A DNA stretch of 64,000 bases, taken from positions 30,844,729 through 30,908,728 of the forward strand of contig OY482854.1 in assembly GCA_960531495.1 (NCBI GenBank), written 5' to 3'. The translations under genes and the position numbers were made by a program. Of the stretch, positions 21,551 through 33,128 are shown in pieces. The notes beneath the pieces are model-generated. The model was not told where the DNA came from, searched no databases, and was given only the letters and a program-made list of their open reading frames with translations. Positions within the stretch are counted from its first letter, which is position 1. Every line of letters starts with the position of its first letter. The stretch comes from Zeus faber (taxonomy: Eukaryota; Chordata; Actinopteri; Zeiformes; Zeidae).

Positions 21551-21811
21551 AAGCGATTCGTTGGTGGCGAACAGATCGTTGAAATGATTCAGGCGTCTGG
21601 AGCCGCTCTCCACTCGGTCACTGTGGCGACGCGAAAAGAGTGAATCCTCTAACCGTGAACAGAAAATTATGACTGAGGATTCAATTCATGTGGAAAAAGG
21701 CTGAAGGCATTTGTCATAATTCATATTGAATGTGAATCATTTAGTATCAAAAAAAAAAGAACCTTAACAGTATGAGAAAATGGTGAACAAAAATAATAAA
21801 ATAAATTGTAA

Positions 21812-21860
<49 letters not shown>

Positions 21861-22057
21861 TTTAAACAAAAAGTGAAAAAAAAAATTAAAAGCCAGATGT
21901 TTTAAGATAGAAATATACAAAATGTGATACTATGCACAGGATATATTATTATGGGTATATTATGACATCTGTTAACACTACCCCTTAGAACTTTTTTTTT
22001 TTTTTTTTTGCGAGTCACTCCTAAAGAGCCGAATCTTCAAAAAGAGCCAAACTTTTC
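21551..22057 (-). repeat. GAGTCG-family dispersed repeat, copy 3, split by AT-rich DNA
   Basis: The 3' half (GCGATTCGTTGGTGGCGAAC and TTCATATTGAATGTGAATCA on the plus strand) lies at 21,551-21,750. The 5' end (GCGAGTCACTCCTAAAGAGC to CCAAACTTTTCACGAC) lies at 22,009-22,057. Between them are about 255 bp of unrelated AT-rich sequence with (AAT)n, where other copies have the middle of the element. Confidence 0.65.
21750..22006. repeat. AT-rich GCACAGGATA-type repeat inside copy 3
   Basis: Contains (AAT)n at 21,818-21,857 and CTATGCACAGGATATATTAT at about 21,931. CTATGCACAGGATAAATTAT recurs at about 59,952 and TTATGCACAGGATAAATGAT at about 60,212, in each case within A-rich DNA. It ends in a T17-18 run next to the GAGTCG sequence. 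Confidence 0.55.
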
Positions 22058-22709
22058 ACGACTAAATGCTAGAGCTGAAAAAAAGTTTTCAAAAAGCAGC
22101 GGTGCACAGTACATCCCGTTCCTCCCGCTGTATTTGCGTTCGCTCGCAGACCGTCCAGCTCTGCAGATCAACCTTTGTGACATCACACAAACGCAGCGAA
22201 AAACAAAGCTAATAGATCTGAGCGCTGGGTAAATACCAGGACGCGGAGCAGAGCGGAGCGGACAAACCGGCTACGACAAGGAGCCGCTCGCACCAATCAC
22301 ATCAAATACAACCAGACACGGAGCCGAGACGTAAAGGGCAGCGGGCGAACGAGGAGGAATCATCGCGTTCCTGATCCAAGATCCAAACATTGAAACAAGG
22401 GGATAAACGCAGGACGAGATTGAGGTCAGAGGTCGGATGGAGGCGGGGAGACATGTAAATTGAAATAAATATAAACAACAAATTTAAAACAACAGCCATG
22501 TGAGGTCATGTGAAATTGACCTTGGAGCTGTGACGTGACGCAGAGTGGAAACCGTTCCCAAAAACTACAAAGAGGCTTCTGGATCAGAGGGAAAATGTAT
22601 TTGTGAAGAAAAAGTCGAATTCTGAAATTTCAAAATAAATTCCATCGATTTATTACGATTTTTATTTAGTCTTTGAGTGCTTTAGAAACACTATGCAAGT
22701 CTGAGCTAT

Positions 22710-22744
<35 letters not shown>

Positions 22745-23113
22745 GTACTATTATTATTATAATTACTATTATATCCAAAAGTAATTTATTTGTCAAAATA
22801 TGTAAAACTTATTTTTTGTATATAATTTCATATTGTTTTATATGTTTGATATTATTCAAATTTTCCCTCTTGTTTAATTTCATTTTTTGAATTATTGAGT
22901 TTATTATTATTTGAGTATTTTCTTGTTTGGGAGAATTCTAACAAAATGCTGAGAAACTGATTCCCTGTGGTAACCCTAACCCTCTATGGTAACACATATT
23001 TTTGGTCAAGAGTATCTTGACCGTTAGGTTCCTCATTCCTGCCTCCATGACATCACTTCCTGTTATCTGTCTGCATCTGGATGTCCCAAAAAGACCTCAA
23101 AGGCTCTGCCGTT
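22058..23113. other. Complex sequence, no gene seen
   Basis: GC-moderate to about 22,600, then AT-rich with an interrupted (ATT)n at 22,715-22,765. A short TAACCCTAACCC sits at about 22,972. Nothing else is recognised. Confidence 0.5.
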
Positions 23114-23147
23114 CACATATACACAGTGTGTACACTGTGTATATGTG
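23114..23147. repeat. 34-bp perfect palindrome with 2-nt centre
   Basis: CACATATACACAGTGT and its exact reverse complement ACACTGTGTATATGTG are separated by GT. It borders a (TA)n/(CA)n tract and is itself made of AC/TA words. Confidence 0.9.
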
Positions 23148-23280
<133 letters not shown>

Positions 23281-25734
23281 AAGATGAATGTTGAGATACT
23301 ACTACAGTATATACTCCCAAATTCTGTCTAAATAAATACATATAAATACACATATATGAGTGTATTTCAGATAACTGTTGATTGTACCTTAGGGTGTTGA
23401 TGGTCCAAACACCAACAGGAGAGATGCTAATACATTCCACCAACTTCCCTTTATCCCTGTAATTGGGATGAAAACCAGCGCAGGCTCCTATTTGCAGTGA
23501 AAGGCAAAATAAAAATCAATGTGTTGAATGGACCCGTCTCCCCGGACCCATTTATAAGCTGCGGCTGCGTTCCTATTGGGCGCGGCACGCAGCGCTTCCC
23601 AGTGTTTCCGGCACTCCGACTATCAATAAACCATCTAGCGGCTCACGCTGTTCCCTGTTATTAACGCCGCCTCCATTGTTATCTCTCAGAGAAATCATTG
23701 ATAGGTGTCCACCATATTTCTTTACAGTCTCGGCCCGTGGGGTATTTCTCCGACGGGGAGCCAGGAGAAGAAAGCGCTGCTCGCCCCCACCTGACCCTAA
23801 ATCTCCTCCTTGTGCCCGAGATAAGAGTAAATTGAGTTATTGAGCGGGCGGTTTAAGGTATAAGCTCTCTCTAAAGAGTCACAGCGAGGAGAGATTGAAT
23901 GGTGTTTCATTATGACGAAGGTTGGCTCCTCTTCGCCATTTGTCCACAGCCGCGCTCCCATTAACCCGGGGTGAAAAGGTCGCCCCGGAGAGCCTGGAGC
24001 GGCGGGTGCGCTATGCCGCTAATGCTAGCACTTCATCACGCCATTCAAGGTAACAAAGGACATGAGCGATGGAGCCGCCGGGCACGGCCCCTGCTGATTG
24101 GAGCGCTTGTTGTTGCGGCGTCTCGGCGCTCCCCAGAAACAGCACGATTGGAGCTCGTCACTTCGTATCCGCCGCATCGAGGTCGGCGCTGGGATCACTC
24201 GGCCGTCCTGGTGGTTTTCTGTCGTTGGTTTTTTTTGTGTTCGGTTCGATGCACCAGACGACGCCCGTTGACCGCGACGTGCGCCCGACTCCCAACACCC
24301 CCACCCACTCACCTCCACCAGCCTCTGAACTGTGATTTAGGAGCCTCCTCTGTATTGTTTCGGGCCGATCCAACGGGTCCAAACACCGGGACTTCCCTTC
24401 CATCCCGTCACTTTCAACACCAACCCGTCCGCTTGGTTGGTTCCGACTCCTTTCTCGGCCTGAGCCTGTCAAGGGTGTTTTGGGGTTTTCCCAGGATGGC
24501 CTTGTGGTTTCGGAGCAGAGTTCTTCAGAACTCGTCTGGTTCTGACGGCCTCCATGTTCTGATGACTTCATTCTCCGGATGGAGACGGCGGTCCGGGGGC
24601 AGGAGGCGGCATCGTCTTCTGGCCAGTCTCAAACACCAAAGAAAATGTCTCCCAACAGCCCCAGGTTCCCGCAAGGACGGAAAGAAGGATCATGCTCGTA
24701 CCTCTGGGGTACAAAACAAAGAAAAGCAGAATGTGATTATGGTGGTGCAGGTGGCTGTTGGTGTTCATGCCGGCGCTGGTGCCAGATTGGTTGACGGTTT
24801 GTTACTTTGGCGAGAGGAGAGTCTGTGGAAGCAGCTTGTCCATAAACACCATCACACACCATGGTCACTGCACCGGTCCCATCAGATGACACGTTGTCCT
24901 TGATGTGCCAGACTCTTCTCTACACGTTGGGGGGGCACAGGACCCCGGGAACCTGGAAGCTCCATTCCCCTTCTCACTTCCAACATCCGTGTGTTCCGCG
25001 TCGTTCCAACCTCGTCGCGGTCAAGGTTTCCGCCGAACTGGCAAACCTGGAGCCTTCTTTGCCTTTTCCTTTGCTTTTGCTTGGTTGCGACGGAACTGGC
25101 GACGGAAAACGTCATGTTCATTCACAGCGACGGGAGGATAACCTACGCTATACATAAAAATAAGTCCAGAGTAGTTTGGTGAAACGTCTCGGCTTCGTCA
25201 TTTAAATGTGACGGTACCTCGATGGTATATGGAGGCGGAGCGGAAGCTTGGACGGACCTTGTGCCGGACGCCGTGTTTGACTGGAACCAAGCTTCCAACC
25301 AAGAAGGTTCTGACGCTTCCAGCTTCACCTCCTGATCTGCAGTCGCAGCACCAGCGCCGCTCCCATGCGACGGAGCCACGGCGGCGACGGAGCGGATTCG
25401 ACACTCCGCACCGTGGAATCCAGAAGCCACCGATGCCTCCAGGAAGGAGGACCCCGATTCAGGGAGAAGGAAAGAAAATGTGCCAGAATCACAGCAGGAG
25501 CAGGTGAGGCAGAGGAGGAAGAGGAGGAAGGTGAGGAGGAGGAAGCTGAGGAAGAGGAGTAAGATAAGGAGGAGGAGAGGTGACAATATTAAGAAAAATG
25601 GAAAAAAAGTGCTAAAACCTGCTTGAATCTAATTTTAAATCCTTCATCATGTGAGAGCGGCGCTCTGCCGTGAGGAAGAGGAAGAGTGCGAGAGGTGAGG
25701 AGGAGGAGGAGGAAGTAGAAGAGAAGAGAGTTTC
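23281..25734. other. 2.4 kb of complex, GC-leaning sequence, no gene recognised
   Basis: Non-repetitive, with CpG-rich stretches around 23,540-24,330. A plus-strand frame of 310 codons (23,971-24,903) and a minus-strand frame of 137 codons overlap in different frames. Neither shows a recognisable domain, signal peptide or repeat structure, and the composition is Arg/Ser/Pro-rich as expected of chance frames in GC-rich DNA. 25,500-25,720 is GAGGAGGAAG-rich. It could hold a CpG-rich regulatory block. Confidence 0.45.
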
Positions 25735-25965
25735 TTTTTCAGGATTCGTCCCTTTTCTAGCGACTCGGTAAAAGAAAAGATGTTCGGTTTTCAGACTCTC
25801 CGTGGGTTTGATTCAGTGGGCGCGGCGAGTCGGAGCAGTGCGTTGGGCTCTGAGTCGTGGACGGAATCATCGCAGGAGTCGATCAGCTCCGTCAAGATGA
25901 TTGACTTTGGTGGAAATCAAATTATGAATCAGGATGAACGACGCCAAGTGCCCGAGTCTAGTTTG
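25735..25965 (+). repeat. GAGTCG-family dispersed repeat, copy 4
   Basis: AGCGACTCGGTAAAAGAAAA, CAGACTCTCCGTGGGTTTGA and TTTGGTGGAAATCAAATTAT appear in family order. The 3' third is missing. Confidence 0.65.
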
Positions 25966-26530
25966 GTCGCCAGGTCATTATTTTTGAGACGGTTTCAAGG
26001 GTCATTTCCTCGGGGTGAGGGCTCTCCACCTTTTTGAGGTTGGAGTCCCACTTCAGCGCGAGCGGCCGCCGCCGCCACAGAGTCGAGGTCCAGCGGCTCC
26101 TCTTCCGCAGCGACTCCAGACCCCCCCGGGTCATTCACAACAGGCGTTGGAGACAAACAAAGCTGTTGGGGCGTGGCGCTTTGGGGATGTCTCCCGCCCG
26201 GGCGGGGGCCACGTGAGGCGTCTGGAGTGTCTTTGTCTTATTGACGCCGCGGGCCTGGATCCACGCCCCAAAAAAACAGCATCGAAAAAAACAGTCATCA
26301 CAGCGACGACCGCGGCGCCTCCACGTGTCTGGACCCCTGCGACGCCTGAGGTTACTCACGTTTGACGCTTCCCGCGTCGGTCGGTGGGATCGGACGCTGT
26401 CATGACGGTCGTTCGGATGCGATCGGACGACGAGGGGGTTTTACGTGTTGTGACGGCGCCGCCATCGATTAGCACCTCGCAGCTGGAGAAGCAGTGACCT
26501 CCGACCTTATTTTATTTTTTTTTCCCTTTT
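25966..26530. other. CpG-rich spacer, no gene seen
   Basis: GC-rich, CpG-dense DNA between a plus and a minus copy of the GAGTCG family. No exon is recognised. Confidence 0.45.
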
Positions 26531-26756
26531 CGTTGCGAACAAATCTCTTCAATGACCCCGAGTCGTTCATTTTCGACTCGGAAGCCACGCCCCGACGCAC
26601 CTGACGGACCGCATCGATTCCCACGCGAGAACTCGGTTCACAACTCGTAGCCGAAGCGACTTTGGCACCTCGTTCATCGGTCACAGGACAGAACGACTCT
26701 TTTTCACCGAGTCGCTCGCGAAGAGCCGAGTCTGCAAAAGGAGACGAACCTTTCAC
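26531..26756 (-). repeat. GAGTCG-family dispersed repeat, copy 5
   Basis: On the plus strand: GTTGCGAACAAATCTCTTCA, then ACGACTCTTTTTCACCGAG and TCGCGAAGAGCCGAGTCTGC. This is the reverse complement of the family order. The middle, with the GGTGGAATGC string, is missing. Confidence 0.65.
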
Positions 26757-28590
26757 CGCGACGGCACGGTCGTGTCGCAGCCGCCATCGCACGCTGAGCA
26801 GCGCCGTTGTTTGGTATTTTGGGTGTTGAGTCCCTCACTGGCGGCCGCTCTTGTTTCTCAAGGAGAGTTAAGTGATTGGCTTCAGTCGGCGAAGTTTGGG
26901 AACGTGAATGGAGTAAACGTCGACACGGATCCGACCAAAATATTCGCTTCCTCAGACGAGAGATTAAAAAAGAAAAAAAGAAAACCTGGAAATCATCTCA
27001 CAGACGCAGAAGCGCTTTGAGCGGAGCTGGAAAATCCGGTTCCGGAAAAGAGAAAAGGATCCGCTCTGGGATTTGTAGTCGGCCGTGGATGGGATGGATC
27101 CGCTGCTTTGACCAGATCCAACCGGGGGATCGGGCGTGGAGGGAAACACGGACACAGGATTTTAATCTCCCGGACCCGGAATGTTCCACCTTTAAATTAA
27201 CGCTCTCTGAGCTCAACACTTATTCAGGGTGATGCTACTGAATGATGGTGCTCAATGTGTGGTCCGGGGACCCACCCGGGGTCCTTCTACAGCAGGGTTC
27301 TCGTTGAACATCAACGGAAACAAACTTTCCCGCGTTAGTGAATCAGCAGAAGGATAGATTATAAATTATTATAAAATGATATGAAATCATGAAATAATAA
27401 TAATCCTTCCTTGATGAGGAAATGGTTGAGAACCAATTTTGGTTCCACAAGTAAAAACAAAAACCTTTCCATCCCAAAAATCAGCTTTTACAGTTGAATC
27501 CTGTCGTTGGAAACAGGAATCGCACCGCAACGTTGACTTTTCGTCCGGGTCGGGGATGTGCCAACGGCTTCAGGATTTTTTGCCGCACGCGTGTTAATGC
27601 ACGATGTTCATTTTCCAGACGTTCCAGAGAATTCCGACAAAATCAAACCAAAGCTTCCGTGAAAACACCGTACGGGAGCTTTGAGCTCCGTTCCCTGGTT
27701 GGAGCTCTTGTTCTGAGTCGTTCCCTGAAAGGATTTAATTAAAGTCCCCGAAAAGAGTTTGTCACACCTCAGAAGGAAAATGTCTTATTAACCACTCAGC
27801 CACATTTGAAGGATTAAAAAACATATACAGCATATATGCCAAGTGTATGAAATGAGGTTTCCCTCTGTTCTGACCGCCGGAGACGCGGAAACCACGCCCA
27901 ACCGCGGGAGAGGTGCAGCCTCTCTCAGCCGTCAAATACCACGGATCCAATACATACAAATACAAATACAAAATGAGTTTTTCAATGTTTTGAATTTTCA
28001 ATGGAGTTAAATACAGAACAGGAGTTGTCCGGATGTCCCACGTTACGTCACACGCCCCTGATTTAGGCCCCGCCCGATACATGAGGACCACAACAACAGC
28101 TTCATGGTCTAACTCCACAATTCAGGACTACATAGTGAGCAGTATTTGTACATGTTTTGAGCAATTACTTTCTAACATGTATAATCTGTTGAGAAACAAA
28201 TTCACAGCCTCACTTTAAGTCTCTAAAACACAGTGATCTGCCAACAGCTTTCCCCAGCTCCAACTATTAATATAATAATAATAATATATATAAACTTTGA
28301 ACAAACTGCATGAGAATAAAGCTCTTCAAAGTGAATAATAATGTCTTTTTTTCAAAAGACTGTTTATTTTCATATCCACATATAATCATGAAAGTTACAC
28401 AAATATGACTATATTAGAAGATGTTTATTTTCAGAATTAAATCTGTTTCCCCATCCCCACGGCATAAAAAAACAACATTTTTATTTAAAATATGATTTTA
28501 AATTGTTTATTTGCTTCCCTCAGTTTTGCACCACCACCCCCTCCATCACACCTACTTCATTTCCATCGAAAAACTGATGAACTGTTGCTT
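26757..28590. other. 1.8 kb of complex sequence, no gene seen
   Basis: Mixed-composition DNA, AT-rich after 27,350. Several overlapping frames shorter than 120 codons lack domains. One hAT-like end is listed separately at 27,248. Confidence 0.5.
27248..27272 (+). mobile_element. hAT-like terminal motif (GGTCCGGGGACC), plus orientation
   Basis: A 25-bp string containing GTGTGGTCCGGGGACC matches, in reverse complement and with one difference, the string at 30,850-30,874. Its form (TGCTCAA.GTGTGGTCCGGGGACC) resembles ends of hAT-superfamily elements. No transposase or clear 8-bp target duplication is seen. Confidence 0.4.
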
Positions 28591-28833
28591 TAAGTGACAT
28601 CATAGAGAGGAAGCCACGTCATAAAGAGGAAGCGAGGTCATTGAGAGGAGGTGACATCATCGAGAGGAAATGACATCATAGAGAGAAAGCGACATCATAG
28701 AGAGGATGCAATGTCATCAAGAGGAATCAACGTCAAAGCGAGGTAGTGACATCACAGAGAGGAAGTGACATCACAGAGAGGAAGCGACATCATAGAGAGG
28801 AGGCGACGTCACAGAGAGGAAGTGATGTCATAG
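28591..28833 (+). repeat. 19-20-bp minisatellite of TGACATCA/GACGTCA words, about 12 units
   Basis: Each unit is close to TGACATCATAGAGAGGAAG. Variants include CACGTCAT, GACGTCAC and TGATGTCAT. Most units carry the ATF/CREB half-site or near-palindrome TGACATCA, so the array is a potential multi-site binding platform. The neighbouring non-repeat DNA on the right (28,850-28,870) has GTTAGCATTAGCATT. Confidence 0.9.
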
Positions 28834-29184
28834 GATGGCCTGCTCCGTTCTTAGCGTTAGCATTAGCATTCAGCAGCCGTTTGTGTCGCGCGTCGGAGCC
28901 GCTTCCTGTGTCCAATTCATCAGTCACTCGCTGCTGTTGATGCCAAAGGCAGCGTTAGAAAAAGGGCGTGGGAGGGTTTTACTGTCAGAAAAAAAACACA
29001 AAAACGTTGAAGTGTGTTCAAAGGCTCCGTGGTTCGAGGTTCGCCTTGTAAATAAAGAGCAAAATGGAAAAAATTAAGTTTATATTTTACCGGAGTGGAA
29101 GTCGTTTTAACTGTAACTCAAGACGGAACCAGGTCCATGCAGAGACTCTCAGTCAAAGAAAAAGGCACATGGAAAAAGATTTAT
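28834..29184. other. Complex sequence, no gene seen
   Basis: Nothing recognised apart from the short GTTAGCATTAGCATT near 28,855. Confidence 0.5.
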
Positions 29185-29261
29185 ATGTATATATATTTAC
29201 AGTGTGTATATATATATAGAGTGTGTATATATATATATATACTCTATATACTATATGTATG

Positions 29262-29296
<35 letters not shown>

Positions 29297-29300
29297 TGCG
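29185..29300. repeat. (TA)n and (GA)n composite microsatellite
   Basis: TA-rich blocks with AGTGTGTA interruptions are followed by about 11 GA units ending near 29,296. Confidence 0.93.
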
Positions 29301-29608
29301 TATATATCAGTTCAGTTCCTTCTGGAACATTGGGCGACGAGTCCCCACCATTTACCAGAATGGCGTCTTCTCGTCGTTTCCATAACATGCTTGTTTTTAC
29401 GAGGTGAGGTTGTTAACCACACGCCCAACCCCCAACCTGGAGGACCGGGTGCTGACTTACTTGCGTCATCATGTCAGCCGATGCTGCGTTCAATGGAAAC
29501 TCTGAAAACTGTGACCTGTTTTAGACGTAATGAGGATGTAAAGACGAGCAACAGCACGAGCAGATGCTAAGTTCCTTGGCAACTCGAAAATGTATAACTG
29601 GTGTCGAC
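29301..29608. other. Complex sequence, no gene seen
   Basis: No repeat or coding feature recognised. Confidence 0.5.
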
Positions 29609-29650
29609 ACTGGACCGCGTGTATCACTGCCTGCAGCTATATTTGAAATT
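29609..29650 (-). repeat. CTGCCTGCAGC repeat, minus copy
   Basis: ACTGGACCGCGTGTATCACT followed by GCCTGCAGCTATATTT matches 30,180-30,225. The CTGCCTGCAGC core is the reverse complement of the GCTGCAGGCAG core at 8261 and 12,273. Confidence 0.5.
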
Positions 29651-29973
29651 ACTCTGGAAAATTTCTCAGGGTATCTAAATTTTTCAGGGTAAAACTATCT
29701 GAAACAGAACAGTGGAAGTTGCGAACACAGTTCCCATCTTGTTTGAACCAGTAGGTCACAAACATCTCGTGGTTCAACTTTCATCCAAATCGATCGACTT
29801 GTGGAGCAGAAACGATTGAAAAACCGACCAAATGTGTCTCAATTCACAGACGTGGTCTGAGTCATGGAACACCAGAGTATCTACAACCTGGCTAAAGGAG
29901 CTGGAACACAACAATGACATGAGCTACGAACACGCTTGAGGTGTCATTCAAACCATTTACATTTACATATGAT
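29651..29973. other. Complex sequence, no gene seen
   Basis: No feature recognised. Confidence 0.5.
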
Positions 29974-30105
29974 TGATATTTACAGTAAGACGCATGATGA
30001 CATCGTCAAATTATTTTATATAAATGATATTTACAGTAAGACGCTCGATGACGTCATCATATTATTTGATGTAAATGACATTTACAGGAAGACGCTTGAT
30101 GACGT
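29974..30105 (+). repeat. Triple 51-52-bp repeat with CRE-like sites
   Basis: GATATTTACAGTAAGACGC begins at 29,974 and 30,025, and a variant (GACATTTACAGGAAGACGC) begins at 30,077. Each is followed by GATGACATCGTCA, GATGACGTCATCA or GATGACGTAA. The second unit contains a perfect CRE palindrome TGACGTCA at 30,049-30,056. Confidence 0.85.
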
Positions 30106-30180
30106 AAAAATGTAAAAATTGGAACTTGTGCAATGTTGCACAGCATCCAGAAAACTGTAATACATATCTAACACAACTAA

Positions 30181-30250
30181 ACTGGACCTGTGCATTGCTG
30201 CCTGCAGCTTTATTTACAATTAATATTTATTATTATTATCATTATTATCT
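30181..30250 (-). repeat. CTGCCTGCAGC repeat with (ATT)n tail, minus copy
   Basis: ACTGGACCTGTGCATTGCTG, then CCTGCAGCTTTATTTACAAT, then ATTATTATTATCATTATT. In reverse complement this gives AAT-rich DNA followed by GCTGCAGGCAGC and GCACAGG, as in the elements at 8180 and 12,200. Confidence 0.55.
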
Positions 30251-30403
30251 AATAATAATGATAATAATAATAAGCTTAATTATGATTCATAATAAAAATA
30301 ATAATTAATCAAAATAACAAATAAATAAGAATAGGTAAAAAAAATCCCAATGAAAGTTATACTCAAAATAATAATAAATAATAATCCAAATTAATGATGA
30401 TAA

Positions 30404-30688
<285 letters not shown>

Positions 30689-30702
30689 TAGATCGTAGAC
30701 AT

Positions 30703-30787
30703 TGTCTGTCCGTCTGTCCATCTGTCTGTCCGTCTGTCCATCTGTCTGTCTGTCCGTCTGTCCATCTATCAATCACTCTGTCTGTCT
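30703..30787 (+). repeat. (CTGT/CCGT/CCAT)n tetranucleotide repeat
   Basis: CTGTCCGTCTGTCCATCTGT-type words over about 85 bp. Confidence 0.9.
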
Positions 30788-30849
30788 ATGGGGAGGTTTA
30801 GTTTTTGATCATTTTGCGGGGGACCCTTGGGCCAAAGGACCCCTGGAAG

Positions 30850-30874
30850 GTCCCCGGACCACACGTTGAGCACC
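30850..30874 (-). mobile_element. hAT-like terminal motif, minus orientation
   Basis: Reverse complement of 27,248-27,272 with one difference in 25 bases. The plus-strand text to its left carries further GGGGGACCC and AAAGGACCCC words typical of such ends. Confidence 0.4.
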
Positions 30875-31639
30875 CACCGCCTTTAAAGAATAACAAATAT
30901 ATATATATATTGAGCAAATCGTTCCGGTGTTAAACTCTGATTTGCCCGAGCCACGTTCAAAGCCGTTTAATTCAATATTGATTATTGATTTCAGCTTTTT
31001 AACATCCGACAGCAGCTGGTGTGTTTACGTACGGCAGCTTTGACCCCCGTGTTGCTAGGCAACAGCCTGTTTCTACGCAGCTGCTTCCCGCTGGAATAAT
31101 TGTTTTATTTAGTATGGCTATGAATAAATGACATAATTTGTTGAACTTTGATGCACTTTCTCACTGATCACTTCACTGACGGCTCATTAATATGATATCA
31201 TAACCATAACGACCGGGCTCCGGTGGATTATTCCTCTGATAACGTTCTCTGTACATTATGACATCATCGCCACCACTCGCGCTGAAGCCGCTGATCATAC
31301 TGTGGGAATTCAACACTTATGACATTTTGTTCTTGTCGCTCAGATGGTAAACACAGCAGCATATTATTATGTATTATTATTTATTATTATGTATTATTAT
31401 GTATTATTATGTATCATGGACAATTTGAATGTTTTCCTCCTATATTCCACTCTCAGCTTAATGTCTGAGATCAATAGTTTCTCAGGAGCAGAAGCCAAAA
31501 CCATTTAATAGAAATATCTGAGAATTATAGTCACTGTGGGTGTATAATGACAGTGTTTATAGAGAGTATTAATACTCATAAACTGTGTTTATTTATATTT
31601 TTCTATTTTCTACCTCGAGTGACTTTCAGCCGTGGAAGA
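30875..31639. other. Complex sequence, no gene seen
   Basis: Contains the X-box at 31,051 and a short (TATTATTATG)n at 31,360-31,412. No exon is recognised. Confidence 0.5.
31051..31063. promoter_or_regulatory. Perfect RFX X-box palindrome
   Basis: GTTGCTAGGCAAC is the perfect palindromic X-box bound by RFX dimers in vertebrates. The flanks do not look like a promoter, so function is uncertain. Confidence 0.5.
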
Positions 31640-31812
31640 AGTTCTCAGTTCTCAGACTTTGTACTGCAGCGGAAGTACTAATAGCCAGACACAAAATCAC
31701 AATTAAAGTAAGTAAAATTGAAAAGTACCACCTTGCATTTAAGTGCTTGCTTCTGAATGTACTTAAAGTATTAAAAGTGTAAGTACTCATCCTATCCAGT
31801 GTCCTGAACAGA
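31640..31812. repeat. AGTAC-rich dispersed repeat fragment
   Basis: GGAAGTACTAATAG, AAAAGTACCACCTTGC, ATGTACTTAAAGTATTAAAA and GTAAGTACTCATCC are words typical of short non-autonomous elements that carry many GTACTT motifs in fish genomes. Related words occur at 32,690-32,790 and 63,640-63,810. Confidence 0.5.
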
Positions 31813-32148
31813 GTACTAAAAAACATTGGGTACAACTGCCGTACGACTGCAGATCCTGATCGGAATCTAAAATTGAATACTACGGGAGGTGTTGTAGTTA
31901 CTGATGAATTAATACAAATTATAATCATCATAATTGAATCCTAATAAATCCTGATAAAACAGACAATGTCTTGAGAAATTCCCCTTGAGAACTTTGACAG
32001 ATCCAGTTCTTCATTTCAATATATTCAGTATATAAATATGAATCCTGATTACTTAAAAAAAAAAGTAGATTATAAACCGTAGATCATAAAAAACTCTGAA
32101 AGGTACAGATATTTACTTTTAAATGTATCACAGTAAACGTCTCACAGT

Positions 32149-32791
32149 CAGTGGTGTAAGTACGGAGGGTGCAACCGGTGCAGCTCCACCGGGGCCCAGT
32201 GGCCGTTGGAGGCCCATCCCATGACCAGCGCTTCACAAGTGGAACAAATATCAATGCCAGTATCTACATAAAGAAATACAAGACGAGTTTGTGGAGTAAG
32301 ACGCTTTGTGACATCATCATCCAATTCCTTATAAATGTGCAGCTTGTGACTGCAAATGCACATTCACATCATGTCAGCTGGGTGGTGTCGACTCCATCAC
32401 TCTGTAGTGGTTACAAACTGCGTGTGAGAGTGTGTGTGTGTGTGTGTGTGTGGGTCTGGCGCTCCCTGCTGCCGCTGGTCCATGTTGTGTTTTTATTGTG
32501 GATGTATTTCATTTTCCTCTGTTTCCTTATTGAACTCAATGGAAACAAAGCACCGTGCCTAACGGGGACGCTCTCTCCTTTACTCTTTTGGCAAAGTCAA
32601 AGTGGCAAAGTGGCTGGAGTGGCTTTTGGGTGTGAGTGTGTGCACGGAGCGGTACAAAAAAATATTTGCACCGGGGCCCATCAGCATCATGCTGCCAAAA
32701 GTGAATATACTTCAGAAAGTACAGACACTGTTAAAAGTTACTTCAGTTCCTTAAGCACAAAGTATTTGTACTTAGTTACTTTCCACCCCTG
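32149..32791. mobile_element. Possible hAT-like non-autonomous element
   Basis: The left end reads CAGTGGTGTAAGTA. The right end, in reverse complement, reads CAGGGGTGGAAAGTAACTAA. Just inside are GGTGCAGCTCCACCGGGGCC (left) and TTTGCACCGGGGCCC (right), plus GTACTT-rich DNA near the right end. CAGNGGTG ends are typical of hAT elements. I see no matching 8-bp duplication of the flanks, so the two ends may belong to different insertions. A (GT)n lies at 32,424-32,452. A 302-codon plus frame across it has no recognised domain. Confidence 0.4.
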
Positions 32792-33128
32792 GTGGAGCTC
32801 CAGAGGAAGGACTGAGATATGGAGGTGTAGAACAGATGGTGACGTACCGGAGAGATGCTGTCGTCCTCCGCTAATCCCTCGTTCCCTTGTTCCCTACTTC
32901 CTTGGCAGCTCACTTCCTGCAGGATCTGGGTGGAGATACAAGCGGAGGATCAGGGTCAGGGAGATGGGTCAGCATGAGCAACATCACACGCAGCATCGCC
33001 CTTCGTCGCCCGGCAACTTCAATGTTCTTCTTCCCAAACGGCTCATTCACATCAATATAACATCAGAGAAACGTTAACTCTTCATTTGTTTGTTTGTTTG
33101 TTCCTCGTTCAGTCATGAAATGCAAACA
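32792..33128. other. Complex sequence, no gene seen
   Basis: A short (TTTG)n at 33,085-33,104. Otherwise nothing recognised. Confidence 0.5.

Noticed and set aside
23971..24903. 310-codon plus-strand frame in complex DNA
   Set aside because: No domain recognised, Arg/Ser/Pro-rich, overlapped by open frames on the other strand, in GC-rich DNA where stops are rare. A transcript would be needed to revive it.
32169..33077. 302-codon plus-strand frame
   Set aside because: It crosses a (GT)n tract and hAT-like repeat sequence; no domain seen.
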